A stretch of DNA of 37,783 nucleotides from Tannerella sp. (GCF_030528505.1 NZ_JAUMYS010000029.1:1-37783), one strand, 5' to 3'. Positions 1 to 9,066 are shown, counted from the first letter of the stretch. Notes: generated from the sequence alone by a model not told the origin. Program-made: numbers and translations.

Positions 1-54
1 CCGATTATATTGTCTCCTCTTTCGAGGGCTTGAGAGACCTTTTGAGAGATAATA

Positions 55-1470
55 TCATTTGATTGTTTCCTTCGTTCGATACTTCTGGTTCTTACTTTGG
101 GGCTTTTCGGGAATGGTCATTTCGATCTTTTGCTGCTCTAATAAAGGACGGAGGTATTTCTTATGAAAATGATCGCGGTTTCTTAAACCCACAAACTCCA
201 TCATCTCTTCTCTGCTGCGAGGCGTTTGGCAGAAAGAAAGTAACAAGGCGATTTTATCATGTATGGTGTCATGTATGGCATCATGTGGGGTAACAGACTC
301 AGAACGATAATTAACATTCGGAATCGTCAGGAAGAAGTCATTCTGTTTATTCACAAGGAAAAACGGTTTTTTTTCTTCCGTATAGCCATAAAGATTCTTC
401 GTTGCTTCAAAGATTTTCTTTATCCCGCTTCCCCGACGCTCCATATATCTTAACCGGCTGAAAATGTCAGCTAATATCGGATTACGCCTTTTAGAAATAT
501 AAGAGCCGTCGCTCATGGGCTCCAATTCTCCTCCTCCATAGATCCCCCCGGGAGATGAGATAACTAAACGGTCGTCATACATTTCCACGTGAACTTCAGT
601 CCCTCGAAAATCATATGTCCTATGGATAAGAGCGTTCACCACGCCTTCAAAATAAGCACGTTCGGCATAGTCGGGTTTCTCCACTCTTCCATTAGCTGTT
701 TTAGTCCATCCTTTGCGGGTATTTCTGCGAATAAACTCAGTGGCACTTTTTAACAAGTATATCAGATTGCCACTGTATTCTGCATCATCTGTCGCATCTT
801 CATGCACTGATCCTCTTTGCAACCCACTCCAGCGTGTACAAAAGACTCTGCTGTCAGGTAACGGACATTGGTCGGCAAAAAGCAATCCGGCGTTTGTCAA
901 ACGACCATCTTCTACCGCCAGACCGAAAGAAACATAGTCGCTATCTGACATATGCTGATTCAAGGTATGCAAATATGTCGCCTCCAACAATGTAAAACTA
1001 TAATCTGTGCGCAGTCTCTCCGTTATTTGACTGTCATATGTTTCGTTTCTTCCTTTCAGTATAAGCTCATTGAGCTGATAATCGGTTGCCGGAACAGACT
1101 CGTCTCCCATACGTATATATGCTGTATGATGATGATCATGAACATAGTAGAAAGGAGTATGTTTTCCGGAATCCACTCTGACAGCCAGAATATCTTTTCC
1201 TTTTTGCTGCAGGGGGATGCACTCAAAAACCGGACGCGGGGTGATACGAGCCACAATCAGCTCTGCAATTTTACTGATTGTCAATTGAATATCCTGTATG
1301 CCAATTATCCGGCGTGTGCGATCTTCCACGCCGAAATAGAGCGTTCCTCCTATTCCGTTGGCAAAAGCGCTTACACTTTTCAGCCAGCTTTTAGCATTTT
1401 TAGTCTCAAGCCGTTCTTTGAAGTCACTATCACCAGATTCGGCTACAGCAATATCCGTTATTTCCCTCAT
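55..1470 (-). CDS. Schlafen/AlbA_2-domain ATP-binding protein, putative transcriptional regulator
   Basis: The N-terminal part carries the AlbA_2 (Schlafen-type) nucleic-acid-binding signature: an acidic FKE segment, then GIGGTLYFGVED. The C-terminal half has the RecG-like/HATPase_c_4 pattern: EGVVNALIHRTYDFRG, DDRLVISSPGG, RNPILADIF and ERRGSGIKKI. Such proteins are usually annotated as ATP-binding putative regulators; their substrates are mostly unknown, but they often sit in accessory or defence loci. An in-frame ATG at 1503 would add 11 residues. I prefer the ATG at 1470 because a TAnnTTTG -7 box lies at 1497-1490, which would put transcription start downstream of 1503. The extreme C-terminus is rich in charged residues and resembles a winged-helix tail. 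The role here is inferred from family only. Confidence 0.8.
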   Translation of the reverse strand: MREITDIAVAESGDSDFKERLETKNAKSWLKSVSAFANGIGGTLYFGVEDRTRRIIGIQDIQLTISKIAELIVARITPRPVFECIPLQQKGKDILAVRVDSGKHTPFYYVHDHHHTAYIRMGDESVPATDYQLNELILKGRNETYDSQITERLRTDYSFTLLEATYLHTLNQHMSDSDYVSFGLAVEDGRLTNAGLLFADQCPLPDSRVFCTRWSGLQRGSVHEDATDDAEYSGNLIYLLKSATEFIRRNTRKGWTKTANGRVEKPDYAERAYFEGVVNALIHRTYDFRGTEVHVEMYDDRLVISSPGGIYGGGELEPMSDGSYISKRRNPILADIFSRLRYMERRGSGIKKIFEATKNLYGYTEEKKPFFLVNKQNDFFLTIPNVNYRSESVTPHDAIHDTIHDKIALLLSFCQTPRSREEMMEFVGLRNRDHFHKKYLRPLLEQQKIEMTIPEKPQSKNQKYRTKETIK

Positions 1471-1489
1471 ATGCCTATTTATATATCGG

Positions 1490-1497
1490 CAAATATA
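1490..1497 (-). promoter_or_regulatory. Putative -7 box for the AlbA_2 gene
   Basis: TATATTTG on the minus strand matches the Bacteroidetes -7 consensus TAnnTTTG. It lies 19 bases upstream of the ATG at 1470. No convincing -33 TTTG is seen at the usual spacing, so this is a motif match only. Confidence 0.4.
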
Positions 1498-1667
1498 CTC
1501 CAAATAAATGAAAATATTTTTTGCGATAGGATTTATTATAATATAAATTCCGATTTGTCAATTCGATAATCTTTATTTCGATACATATATATCTATAATT
1601 ATCTTATTTGTGTACGATAATCCAAATAAACAAAGATGTGCTTTTAACCGTTTTGTTTCTATTTCAT

Positions 1668-1862
1668 TTACCACATCGTTTTTTTATAAGACAGAATGCC
1701 TTCTGCCGGAAAATAACGCCGGTTTCCGATTTTGAAAGACGGTAATTTCCCGTTTTTTCCCCACCTCAAAGCTGTTTTGAAATGTATTCGCAAAATCCTC
1801 GCTACATCAAAAGCATCGTAATAGATTTGTTCCTCCTTTTTCAAATTTTTCTCTGTCATCAT
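1668..1862 (-). CDS. Small helix-turn-helix (excisionase/MerR-like) DNA-binding protein
   Basis: A 64-residue protein with the HTH_17/excisionase pattern. The segment YDAFDVARILRIHFKTALRW gives the two helices, and KLPSFKIGNRRYFPAEGI gives the wing with its basic R-R-Y-F motif. It overlaps the end of the upstream gene by four bases (ATGA-type overlap), or by one base if the second Met is used, so the two are translationally coupled. The family binds DNA as a regulator or recombination directionality factor. No integrase is visible in the window, so a phage or ICE excision role cannot be argued. Confidence 0.65.
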   Translation of the reverse strand: MMTEKNLKKEEQIYYDAFDVARILRIHFKTALRWGKNGKLPSFKIGNRRYFPAEGILSYKKTMW

Positions 1863-2101
1863 AGTTTCAGGTTGTAAAGATTATTTGTTTGTTGTTCGAT
1901 AATTCCATTGTTTCGCATATAACTGATATAACTCTTGGCCGTACGGTCTTTGACGTCGACCGTTTGCATGATTCTTTCGACCAGTTCGTTGTAAGATAAA
2001 TGCTCTTGGGCGTGAAAGACTTCTTTTGCGATTTGTCCCAATTCCGTAAGTTTCCGTTTTTCTTTGTCTTCCGGAGATTTCTCTCCCCGGTAAACGTGCA
2101 T
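1859..2101 (-). CDS. Small winged-helix-like protein, coupled to the HTH gene
   Basis: An 80-residue, charged protein. Its C-terminal half (SYNELVERIMQTVDVKDRTA followed by YISYMRNNGIIEQ) looks like a winged helix-turn-helix: a helix, a recognition helix with the basic KDRTAKSY segment, then a short wing. I do not recognise a named family. It shares four bases with the downstream HTH gene, so both probably come from one transcript. A second reading frame covering 1867-2139 is judged a shadow because it lacks this fold-like pattern and would break the coupling. Confidence 0.55.
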   Translation of the reverse strand: MHVYRGEKSPEDKEKRKLTELGQIAKEVFHAQEHLSYNELVERIMQTVDVKDRTAKSYISYMRNNGIIEQQTNNLYNLKL

Positions 2102-2558
2102 TTCCTTTTCCCTATTCTACTGTATTGCTTAGAGAACATCCCCCTGATTCTGCAATCTTTTGAAGTAAATAGTATTTATAAAAGAATCATTGTAGAATCC
2201 TTATGTTGGATCATTTGATGGATTGCCCTTCGTGATCGAATACTCCAATGCCTCCTCTATACTTATACGCTTTCTTCATTCTACAATTCACCAAGCAAAT
2301 TTACCTCTGTATCCTCAATTTCCCACACTTTTATTTCGAGGGTGAAACCGAAGTCCAAAAGAAGAAAAAACGAATTCAGAAAACATCTCACAGAAAACTC
2401 AAAGATTATAGAAAACATTTTATTTGATCGAATAATTATTAATTTTGCCTGTCAGAATTATATCATTATGATTGTGGGACGAAAAGCTGATTATCAATCC
2501 GGGAGATTTAGATTACTTCCCTCTTAATTTATCGCTTAAATCCTTTTATTAGAAAGAC
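2102..2558. other. AT-rich intergenic region upstream of the helicase gene
   Basis: About 450 bases between divergently transcribed genes. A TAnnTTTG match (TAATTTTG) lies at 2440-2447 on the + strand and could serve the helicase gene, but no TTTG sits 19-20 bases upstream of it. A 61-residue frame at 2342-2527 has no family resemblance and is not called. No tRNA or attachment-site-like direct repeat was seen. Confidence 0.4.
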
Positions 2559-5500
2559 ATGGAACATCATAAAAGAGTTGCTAAATACTGGAGAGATTCT
2601 CTGATAGATAAACTGTTCTCTCGGGGTAAATACAAATCGTCTGATTTGACAAAAACATTTGTATTAAACAGAAAGAATGCTTTTTTGAAAGTAAATGAGA
2701 AGAATACACTTAAACGTTTATCTTCGTTTGAAAATGATACAGTCGAAACGTCGTACATCCCGTTTACCTATAAAAAAATTGCGGACCACAATCGCTATGA
2801 AAAAGATTATCGACCGGAAATCCTTTTCCCCATAATCTTTAAAGTAATGGTTTCTGAGAATGGTTTTATTTACCCAACAGATAAACCGGTTATTCCCAGA
2901 GATCTGTTGCTCCCTTTAGATAAAGACGACTTCTTTATTGGAAATGTAGAGGACTATGACTTATTTATCGCACAAAACGACATTCCCTTATTTGAATTTT
3001 CCGAAGCTCACGAATGGGAAAAATATTATTCAGAAATCATCGAATCTGAATACAGAGATGGATTAATAAACTGCTTACGAAAGAATTCGCTCATTAATGG
3101 AGAACAAACCACGGAGGATTATAAAAAGCAGATGAAAGTTCTCTCTCAAAAAAAAGGATTTTCGGAAGTTCTCAACAAGTACAATGAAAAGTGGGATGAG
3201 ACGATTGAAAATAAGCTAACCAACGACTTAGCCTTTCAAGAATCTATTGAGTCATACATTGCAAAATGGGACAACTTTTTTAAATCTATCGAACAACTCT
3301 TGCATAAAGTTGTTCAATCAAAGGAAGTCCTTGATTGCTACGAGAAAGTAGAGTCTGCCTATTTTACAGATGGAGAATTAGACATTTCTTCAAAAATCAC
3401 GGCTGTTTATGAAGAGATCTATACCCGCAAGGAAGATGTAGATTTACCTCTTTTCAAAAACTATACAACAATTGAAGAAGAACGTGAAAGACCTATTGCC
3501 GATTCCGGTATTTATTTTTCTAAAAGATTGGGACACAACAACGACATATATCCCTTAGCAGATGCTCAACGTACTGCTGTTTCCGCATTAATTGAAGCAA
3601 AACAAGGCGAAATATTACCCGTAAACGGCCCTCCCGGCACAGGAAAGACAACCATGTTGCTCTCGGTTGTGGCTTGTTTGTGGGTAGAAAGCGCCGTAAA
3701 AGGAAACGATCCTCCCGTAATTATCGCCAATTCTACAAACAATCAGGCAGTAACGAATATAATAGATGCTTTTGCCAAAGATTTTTCAAAAGGGACAGGA
3801 GACTTTGCCGGCAGATGGATCGATGGAATTGATAGCTATGGAAGCTATTTCGTTGCGAGCATGCGATCTGTCGAAGCCAGAGAAAAAGGTTATATGACGG
3901 AAGATGTTATAAAAAAGATGGAAACAGAGGATTTCTATCTGAAAGCCAGACACTCTTTCTTGAAAAAATCACGAAAAGCCTTCCAGAACGACAATATAAC
4001 TGTTGAAGAATCGGTGCAAAAGTTACATGAGTTATTGTTGAAGGAAAAGCACCTGCTTGAAAATATTGAAGAAGCATATCAAAATTACCACGCTTCCGGA
4101 GAGCAAATCAGGAAGGTTTTATCTATCGATTATACAGATGAGGATTCGATGGTGAATCTTGGCAAAACACTCTTTGAAAACAAAAAGGAGATTGCTGTAA
4201 TCGAAGATAAATGGGAGCAATATTTATCTGCGGAAAGTCTTTTTTTATCTGTCTTCTCATTTCTTCCTTTTGTCAGAAAGAAGCGTAATCTGAAGGCAAA
4301 AATATATGCTAAAGCGAATCATTTCTTTCAATACTTTCATATCGATAATATGGATGCTGAAAGATTTCTCAGTGTTATAGAAGATGAAAAAGCAATCGTC
4401 TCTGCAAACATTCAAAAATACAATGCTTTCGCAAAAGCGTCGGAAAAATATGCCATGGTGCTTAACGAGCTCGAAAATGGCATAAACCTCAAATTAGAGT
4501 TTATAGACATCGACCGGAAAGCCGATACCCAAATAAGATTCAAAATGTTTCTAATTGCAACCCATTATTGGGAAGGAAGATGGCTTATGGATATGGAACA
4601 TCTTATTGAAAAAGAACATTTAAACAAAATCGATTGGACATTTAAAAACATTCGGGAAAACAACTGGAAAAGAAGAGTGAAACTCATGCCTTGCGCCGTA
4701 ATGACTTCTTATATGTTGCCTCATCATTTCTCCTATTCAAGAAAGATTCACGACAATCTGAACAAGAGCGATTATTTATTCAACTTTATTGATTTACTGA
4801 TTGTTGATGAAGCAGGTCAAGTACCTCCGGAAGTAGGGGGAGCCGGTTTCTCTTTAGCCAAAAAAGCACTGGTTATCGGTGATACGAAGCAAATTCCTCC
4901 GATAAGTAAATTAACGAAAAGCATTGACGTAGGGAATCTCCATAAAGCAAACTTAATATTAAAGACTCTGTCTGTAAACGAAATCGACAACGCTTACGAA
5001 GCATTGCAGGCAAAAGGGATTACATCCGACAAAGGCTCTGTGATGAAAATCTCCCAAAACAGATCCCAATATCATCCGGAGAAAAAATTAGAACGAGGGC
5101 TGTATCTGTATGAACACAGAAGGTGTTACGACAACATCATCGCCTATTGCAACGAATTATGCTATAAAGGAGTGTTAAAGCCTGTGCGTGGAGCGGTTAA
5201 GCCCAATGCACTTCTTCCCTCTATGGGGTATTTGAACATTGAAGGTAAATGTCGGGATGTATTGGGAAGTAAACAAAATGACCTGGAAGCAAAGGTGATC
5301 GTTGGCTGGATTATTACCCATTACAAGAAACTGAAAGAAGCCTATAATGGAAAACCCCTTAAAGACATTGTTGCCGTAGTAACCCCTTTTAGAGAACAGG
5401 CTCGAAAAATAGAAGAATATTTAACGATTCCCAGAGATAAAAGTTTAAAGGACGAACTTTCTCACATTACGGTAGGTACGGTTCATTCGCTGCAAGGAGC

Positions 5501-6227
5501 AGAAAGAGAAGTTGTGCTGTTTTCTCCCACCTACTCCAGGCATAATCACGGCAGTTTTATAGACAAGGACAAAAGTATGTTAAATGTAGCCGTATCAAGA
5601 GCAAAAGACAGTTTCTTGGTTTTTGGGGACATGTCATTATTCAACAGTCAAACGCTGTCTCCTACGGGTATATTGGCGAAATATCTATTTGAAAACGGAA
5701 ACAATACATTGTCATACGTTTATCAATATTCGGAATCATTCGTTCGGAATGATTTAGTCTTAAACGAAAATCCGCAGATTCTGACAAATTATGAAGCCCA
5801 CGATGCTTTTTTAAAAAGAGCTTTCGCGGAGGCAAAACAAAGAATGGTCATTATCTCTCCATGGATCATTTATTCTACGATAGAAAGCAACGGATACAAC
5901 CAATTGCTTTCCAATAGGGATATAAAAATTACCATTTATACAGACGAGAAGTTTAACACGTACACACGAAACAAATTAGATGAGAGAAAAGAAGAAGCAT
6001 TTCATTTAACCGTTGATAAGCTAAAAACACTGGGCGTTGAAATCCACCTAAAAAACAATATCCACAGCAAAATCGTTATCAAAGATAATGACGTAATGTG
6101 TATAGGGTCTTTTAACTGGTTTAGTGCACAAAGAGGCGGACAATACACCAACACCGAACATTCTATTGTATATCAAGGAGAAAACATGAAAGATGAAATT
6201 GAAAGCATTCTTAGGCAGTTCGGTTGA
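2559..6227 (+). CDS. SF1 helicase with C-terminal PLD nuclease domain (Mokosh type II-like defence protein)
   Basis: A 1222-residue single-gene fusion. The helicase part has Walker A NGPPGTGKTT (about residue 356), Walker B-like VDEAGQVPPE (D750/E751), the late motif GTVHSLQGAEREVV (about 972), and VAVSRAKDSFLVFGD (about 1010). This is the UPF1/Dna2-like COG1112 class. About 390 residues, mostly helical and charged, separate Walker A from motif II. The C-terminal 150 residues form a phospholipase-D domain with one HxKxxxxD motif (H1169, K1171, D1176) followed by GSFNW; with one copy, a dimer would be needed to complete the site. Helicase plus PLD in one protein is the architecture described for Mokosh type II (MkoC). 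It is a lone gene in an AT-rich region beside an AlbA_2 protein. A repair helicase is the alternative. Confidence 0.75.
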   Translation: MEHHKRVAKYWRDSLIDKLFSRGKYKSSDLTKTFVLNRKNAFLKVNEKNTLKRLSSFENDTVETSYIPFTYKKIADHNRYEKDYRPEILFPIIFKVMVSENGFIYPTDKPVIPRDLLLPLDKDDFFIGNVEDYDLFIAQNDIPLFEFSEAHEWEKYYSEIIESEYRDGLINCLRKNSLINGEQTTEDYKKQMKVLSQKKGFSEVLNKYNEKWDETIENKLTNDLAFQESIESYIAKWDNFFKSIEQLLHKVVQSKEVLDCYEKVESAYFTDGELDISSKITAVYEEIYTRKEDVDLPLFKNYTTIEEERERPIADSGIYFSKRLGHNNDIYPLADAQRTAVSALIEAKQGEILPVNGPPGTGKTTMLLSVVACLWVESAVKGNDPPVIIANSTNNQAVTNIIDAFAKDFSKGTGDFAGRWIDGIDSYGSYFVASMRSVEAREKGYMTEDVIKKMETEDFYLKARHSFLKKSRKAFQNDNITVEESVQKLHELLLKEKHLLENIEEAYQNYHASGEQIRKVLSIDYTDEDSMVNLGKTLFENKKEIAVIEDKWEQYLSAESLFLSVFSFLPFVRKKRNLKAKIYAKANHFFQYFHIDNMDAERFLSVIEDEKAIVSANIQKYNAFAKASEKYAMVLNELENGINLKLEFIDIDRKADTQIRFKMFLIATHYWEGRWLMDMEHLIEKEHLNKIDWTFKNIRENNWKRRVKLMPCAVMTSYMLPHHFSYSRKIHDNLNKSDYLFNFIDLLIVDEAGQVPPEVGGAGFSLAKKALVIGDTKQIPPISKLTKSIDVGNLHKANLILKTLSVNEIDNAYEALQAKGITSDKGSVMKISQNRSQYHPEKKLERGLYLYEHRRCYDNIIAYCNELCYKGVLKPVRGAVKPNALLPSMGYLNIEGKCRDVLGSKQNDLEAKVIVGWIITHYKKLKEAYNGKPLKDIVAVVTPFREQARKIEEYLTIPRDKSLKDELSHITVGTVHSLQGAEREVVLFSPTYSRHNHGSFIDKDKSMLNVAVSRAKDSFLVFGDMSLFNSQTLSPTGILAKYLFENGNNTLSYVYQYSESFVRNDLVLNENPQILTNYEAHDAFLKRAFAEAKQRMVIISPWIIYSTIESNGYNQLLSNRDIKITIYTDEKFNTYTRNKLDERKEEAFHLTVDKLKTLGVEIHLKNNIHSKIVIKDNDVMCIGSFNWFSAQRGGQYTNTEHSIVYQGENMKDEIESILRQFG

Positions 6228-6364
6228 TTACCATTCTTAGCGTACCGAATCGAAGTAAAAAGCATCGGGGAAGACTCCTGTCATACCGACGTATAGAACA
6301 AGCCAAATTTGATTTTTGCCCGTTCGTATATGTACATCTCGACTTTTTTATCTATGTTTGAAGC

Positions 6365-6751
6365 ATGATTAAAGAGAAGAAAAAATTTTCTATCCGGCGT
6401 TTATGCCGGAGTTTCAGCTATGCATTACGGGGAGTCCGTCAGGTGATTTATGCAGAGCAAAACGCACGGGTTCACACGTGTGTGCTGGTATGCGTAGTTG
6501 TAGCCGGGATTTATTTCCGGCTTTCCTCTACGGAATGGATTGCGGTTACCCTTGCAGCCGGAGGAGTCTTTGCAGGAGAGACGTTCAACACGGCCATCGA
6601 AGAACTGTCGGATGCCGTATCGCCTCAATATGATGAACGTATCAAACGAGTAAAAGATTTTTCGGCCGGCGCCGTACTGATCATGGCTATCACTGCGGCG
6701 ACCGTAGGTCTGGTGATTTTTATCCCCAAAATCGTCGGGTGCTGCTACTAA
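6365..6751 (+). CDS. dgkA: Diacylglycerol kinase / undecaprenol kinase (DgkA family)
   Basis: A 128-residue integral membrane kinase. It has an amphipathic basic N-terminus (SFSYALRGVRQVIYAEQNAR), three hydrophobic segments (about 36-54, 55-72 and 100-122), and the family signature GETFNTAIEELSD followed by KDFSAGAVL. These Glu and Asp residues bind Mg-ATP. The enzyme phosphorylates diacylglycerol or undecaprenol at the inner membrane; sequence alone cannot say which. A TATGTTTG box ends only four bases before the ATG, so if it is used the mRNA would be leaderless. The gene is followed by the 23-bp palindromic array. Confidence 0.88.
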   Translation: MIKEKKKFSIRRLCRSFSYALRGVRQVIYAEQNARVHTCVLVCVVVAGIYFRLSSTEWIAVTLAAGGVFAGETFNTAIEELSDAVSPQYDERIKRVKDFSAGAVLIMAITAATVGLVIFIPKIVGCCY

Positions 6752-6757
6752 GACCTC

Positions 6758-6867
6758 ATTAGTACCATTACTAATACATCGTTAGTAGTAGTACTAATAC
6801 CCCATTAGTAGTAGTACTAATGCATCGTTAGTAATAGTACTCATCCCCTATTAGTAATCGTACGCAT
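6758..6867. repeat. Five-unit tandem array of 23-bp palindromic repeats
   Basis: Units start at 6758, 6781, 6804, 6827 and 6850, an exact 23-base period. Each is an 18-base inverted repeat of the form RTTAGTA-N4-TACTAAT plus a 5-base spacer. Units 1 and 3 have perfect 7-base arms. Units 4 and 5 carry changes in the right arm (TACTCAT, TACGCAT), and in unit 5 the last arm is degraded. The array starts six bases after the dgkA stop and ends before the tcdA promoter. Possible roles are multiple operators, a terminator or processing element, or an expandable satellite; the sequence does not decide. Confidence 0.9.
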
Positions 6868-6942
6868 GGTTCGTCTTCTCGGAGCGGAAGATCAAATGAT
6901 GAATCCCCCGATTTGAGAGAGTACCGTTTTTTGTTTTATCCT

Positions 6943-6950
6943 TATCTTTG
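6943..6950 (+). promoter_or_regulatory. -7 box of tcdA
   Basis: TATCTTTG matches TAnnTTTG and lies 25 bases upstream of the ATG at 6976. No TTTG is seen at the optimal distance upstream. Confidence 0.5.
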
Positions 6951-6975
6951 CGCCGGGTTATTGGGCCATGTAGAT

Positions 6976-7731
6976 ATGTCAGAAAAAGCGAATTTTGAAC
7001 GTACCGAATTATTGATCGGTGCGGATGCGATGCGGCGCATGAACGCCGCACGTGTAATCTTGTTCGGTGTTGGAGGAGTAGGCAGCTGGTGTGCCGAGAG
7101 TCTGATACGCAGCGGCATTCGTCATTTGACCCTTGTCGACTCCGACTGCGTAAACGAAACGAATATCAACCGTCAACTTCCGGCCACGACGCTGACCGTA
7201 GGCGAAGCCAAAGTCGATGTGCTGAAGAAACGCCTTTTGGAAATTAATCCCGAAGCAGAAATTACAACTATCCAAGGCATGTATAATGCCGAAACAGCCG
7301 CCTCTTTTCAGCTCGAATCATACGATTACATCCTCGACGCCATCGACAGTTTAGAAGAAAAAGCGCACCTGATACGGACAGCGACACAGACCGATGCCGA
7401 ATTTTTCTCCAGCATGGGCGCAGCCTTAAAGATGGATCCGTCGCGTATCCGTACGGCTGAGTTTTGGAAAGTACAAGGATGCCCATTGGCTGCCGCTCTG
7501 CGCCGGAAATTGAAAAAAGGCCAATTGCCCGGAAAGAAATTCGCCTGTGTCTTTAGCGACGAAGTGCTCGCGAACCAAGGCACTCTGCCCGAGGCTGCTC
7601 CCCCCTTGTCGGGATGGGATGCCCGGAAAGCGCGTATCAACGGTACACTGGCACACATCACCGCCATCTTCGGCTTTACCTTGGCGGGGCTCGTTATCAA
7701 AGACATATACACATCCATCGATATGGGATAG
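6976..7731 (+). CDS. tcdA: tRNA threonylcarbamoyladenosine dehydratase TcdA (CsdL)
   Basis: An E1-like/ThiF-fold protein of 251 residues. It carries the nucleotide-binding glycine loop FGVGGVGSWCAESL, then LVDSDCVNETNINRQLPA (the conserved Asp, Asn and Arg of the E1 family), DAIDSLEEKAHLI, and the FSSMGAALKMDPSRI segment typical of TcdA. It uses ATP to cyclise t6A37 of tRNA to ct6A. The frame extends to an ATG at 6913, but that would place the start upstream of the -7 box at 6943-6950, and the extra 21 residues are not family-like. The ATG at 6976 (MSEKANFERTELLIG) is therefore preferred. Confidence 0.9.
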   Translation: MSEKANFERTELLIGADAMRRMNAARVILFGVGGVGSWCAESLIRSGIRHLTLVDSDCVNETNINRQLPATTLTVGEAKVDVLKKRLLEINPEAEITTIQGMYNAETAASFQLESYDYILDAIDSLEEKAHLIRTATQTDAEFFSSMGAALKMDPSRIRTAEFWKVQGCPLAAALRRKLKKGQLPGKKFACVFSDEVLANQGTLPEAAPPLSGWDARKARINGTLAHITAIFGFTLAGLVIKDIYTSIDMG

Positions 7732-7775
7732 ACTCTGTTCCATTGGCTCTCTCATCCGATGAACAACGGTTCTTC

Positions 7776-7805
7776 TTGGCATTTTTCGATTCTTTTGTAT
7801 CTTTG
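7776..7805 (+). promoter_or_regulatory. Promoter of the MscS-family gene
   Basis: TTGG at 7776-7779 and TATCTTTG at 7798-7805 are separated by 18 bases and resemble the Bacteroidetes -33/-7 pair. The predicted leader to the ATG at 7886 is about 75 bases. Confidence 0.5.
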
Positions 7806-7885
7806 TAGACAACAGGAAGGATGTTGTAAACAGATTCACACCTTCAATAACAGAATTTCACAAATCATAAAAATAAGACGCAATT

Positions 7886-8986
7886 ATGTTAGATAAACTT
7901 TACTATGGGAACTCAGTGCAAGACTGGGGGATATCTTTGCTTATCATTATAGGAGCTCTTCTGATCAATAAACTCATCTCGATCATCATTCAGAAAATCA
8001 TCCGTAAAATTACGGCTAAAAGCCGTACACGTCTGGACGATATCCTGATCACGGCCTTCGAAAAACCCGTCTATATGGGTATCGTATTGTTTGCGATATG
8101 GATATCGCTTGATCGTCTGACATTGGGAGATCAATTTCATGAGACACTCAAAAATGTATATGAAATATTAATCACGCTCAATGTCACATGGTTTTTCGCC
8201 CGGCTGTTTACAGGACTCCTCGAAGAAAACCTGGCAGGAAAGGACGATGATCAAGTAAAAATTCCTTTTAACATCGACCGGAAGTTTCTCCCCATCATCA
8301 AACGCGGCGTACTTATTTTCGTATGGGTGATCGGTGGGGTAGTCGCACTGCACAATATCGGCGTAACCGTAAACACCCTGATCGGAACCTTAGGAATCGG
8401 CGGGATTGCTTTTGCTCTCGCCGCACAGGATACGATCAAAAACATCTTTGGCGGAATCACGATCTTTACGGACAAGACCTTCCAAATCGGCGATGTAATC
8501 AGTTTCGACATGATGGAGGGCACCGTAGTCGACATCGGATTAAGAAGCACCCGGCTTGAGACGTATGACAAGCGAATCGTCATCATCCCGAACTACAAGC
8601 TGATCGATGCCTTGATCACGAATATTTCTTCCGAGCCTGCCCGGCGTATTGTCATGGAGATCGGACTGACGTACGATACTACGCCCGAGAAAATGCAGGA
8701 AGCCGTTAAAATTTTACGAAAGATTCCTCATAAAGTATCGGATGTGGAAGAAAATGATCTAAATGTAGCATTCGCGAATTTTGCAGAGTCGTCGCTTGTG
8801 ATCCGTTTCGTTTATTTCATTCGTAAAGGAGCCGATATTTTCGGAACACGTTCCATGGTCAATTTCGAAATTCTCCGTTCGTTCAACAAAGCCGGCCTCA
8901 ACTTCGCCTTCCCGTCCAGAACGATTTATCTCGGAAATCATACGGAAACACCCGATATCCAAACGTTAATCAACGAACAACGTTAA
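7886..8986 (+). CDS. Small-conductance mechanosensitive channel (MscS family)
   Basis: A 366-residue protein with N-terminal hydrophobic helices (about 16-36, 55-75, 88-110 and 133-153). These are followed by the pore-lining TM3 segment, rich in Gly and Ala (NTLIGTLGIGGIAFALAAQD), and the MscS beta domain (FGGITIFTDKTFQIGDVI, GTVVDIGLRSTRLETYD, IIPNYKLIDALITNIS). It opens under membrane tension to release solutes during hypo-osmotic shock. It stands alone, with its own promoter upstream and a bidirectional hairpin downstream. Confidence 0.92.
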   Translation: MLDKLYYGNSVQDWGISLLIIIGALLINKLISIIIQKIIRKITAKSRTRLDDILITAFEKPVYMGIVLFAIWISLDRLTLGDQFHETLKNVYEILITLNVTWFFARLFTGLLEENLAGKDDDQVKIPFNIDRKFLPIIKRGVLIFVWVIGGVVALHNIGVTVNTLIGTLGIGGIAFALAAQDTIKNIFGGITIFTDKTFQIGDVISFDMMEGTVVDIGLRSTRLETYDKRIVIIPNYKLIDALITNISSEPARRIVMEIGLTYDTTPEKMQEAVKILRKIPHKVSDVEENDLNVAFANFAESSLVIRFVYFIRKGADIFGTRSMVNFEILRSFNKAGLNFAFPSRTIYLGNHTETPDIQTLINEQR

Positions 8987-9001
8987 CGTTACAACATACG
9001 A

Positions 9002-9043
9002 CCGGGGCTGTCCCGCATCGTTAAGATGTTCGGACAGCCCCGG
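9002..9043. terminator. Bidirectional hairpin between mscS and dps
   Basis: A 12-base perfect stem (CCGGGGCTGTCC at 9002-9013 with GGACAGCCCCGG at 9032-9043). The loop contains a further CATC/GATG pairing. The genes on both sides converge on it. There is no long T-run, only TTTATGCTTT. Confidence 0.75.
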
Positions 9044-9066
9044 TTTATGCTTTCAGTAAACCATTA

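Noticed and set aside
1668-2101. Toxin-antitoxin pair
   Set aside because: Both proteins look like DNA-binding helix-turn-helix proteins; neither has a recognisable toxin fold or catalytic residues.
2342-2527. 61-residue frame upstream of the helicase
   Set aside because: AT-rich, no family pattern, and no promoter or conserved neighbour.
6758-6867. CRISPR array
   Set aside because: Spacers are only five bases, units are palindromic and degenerate, and no cas gene is near. The 37741 repeats are rejected for the same reasons.
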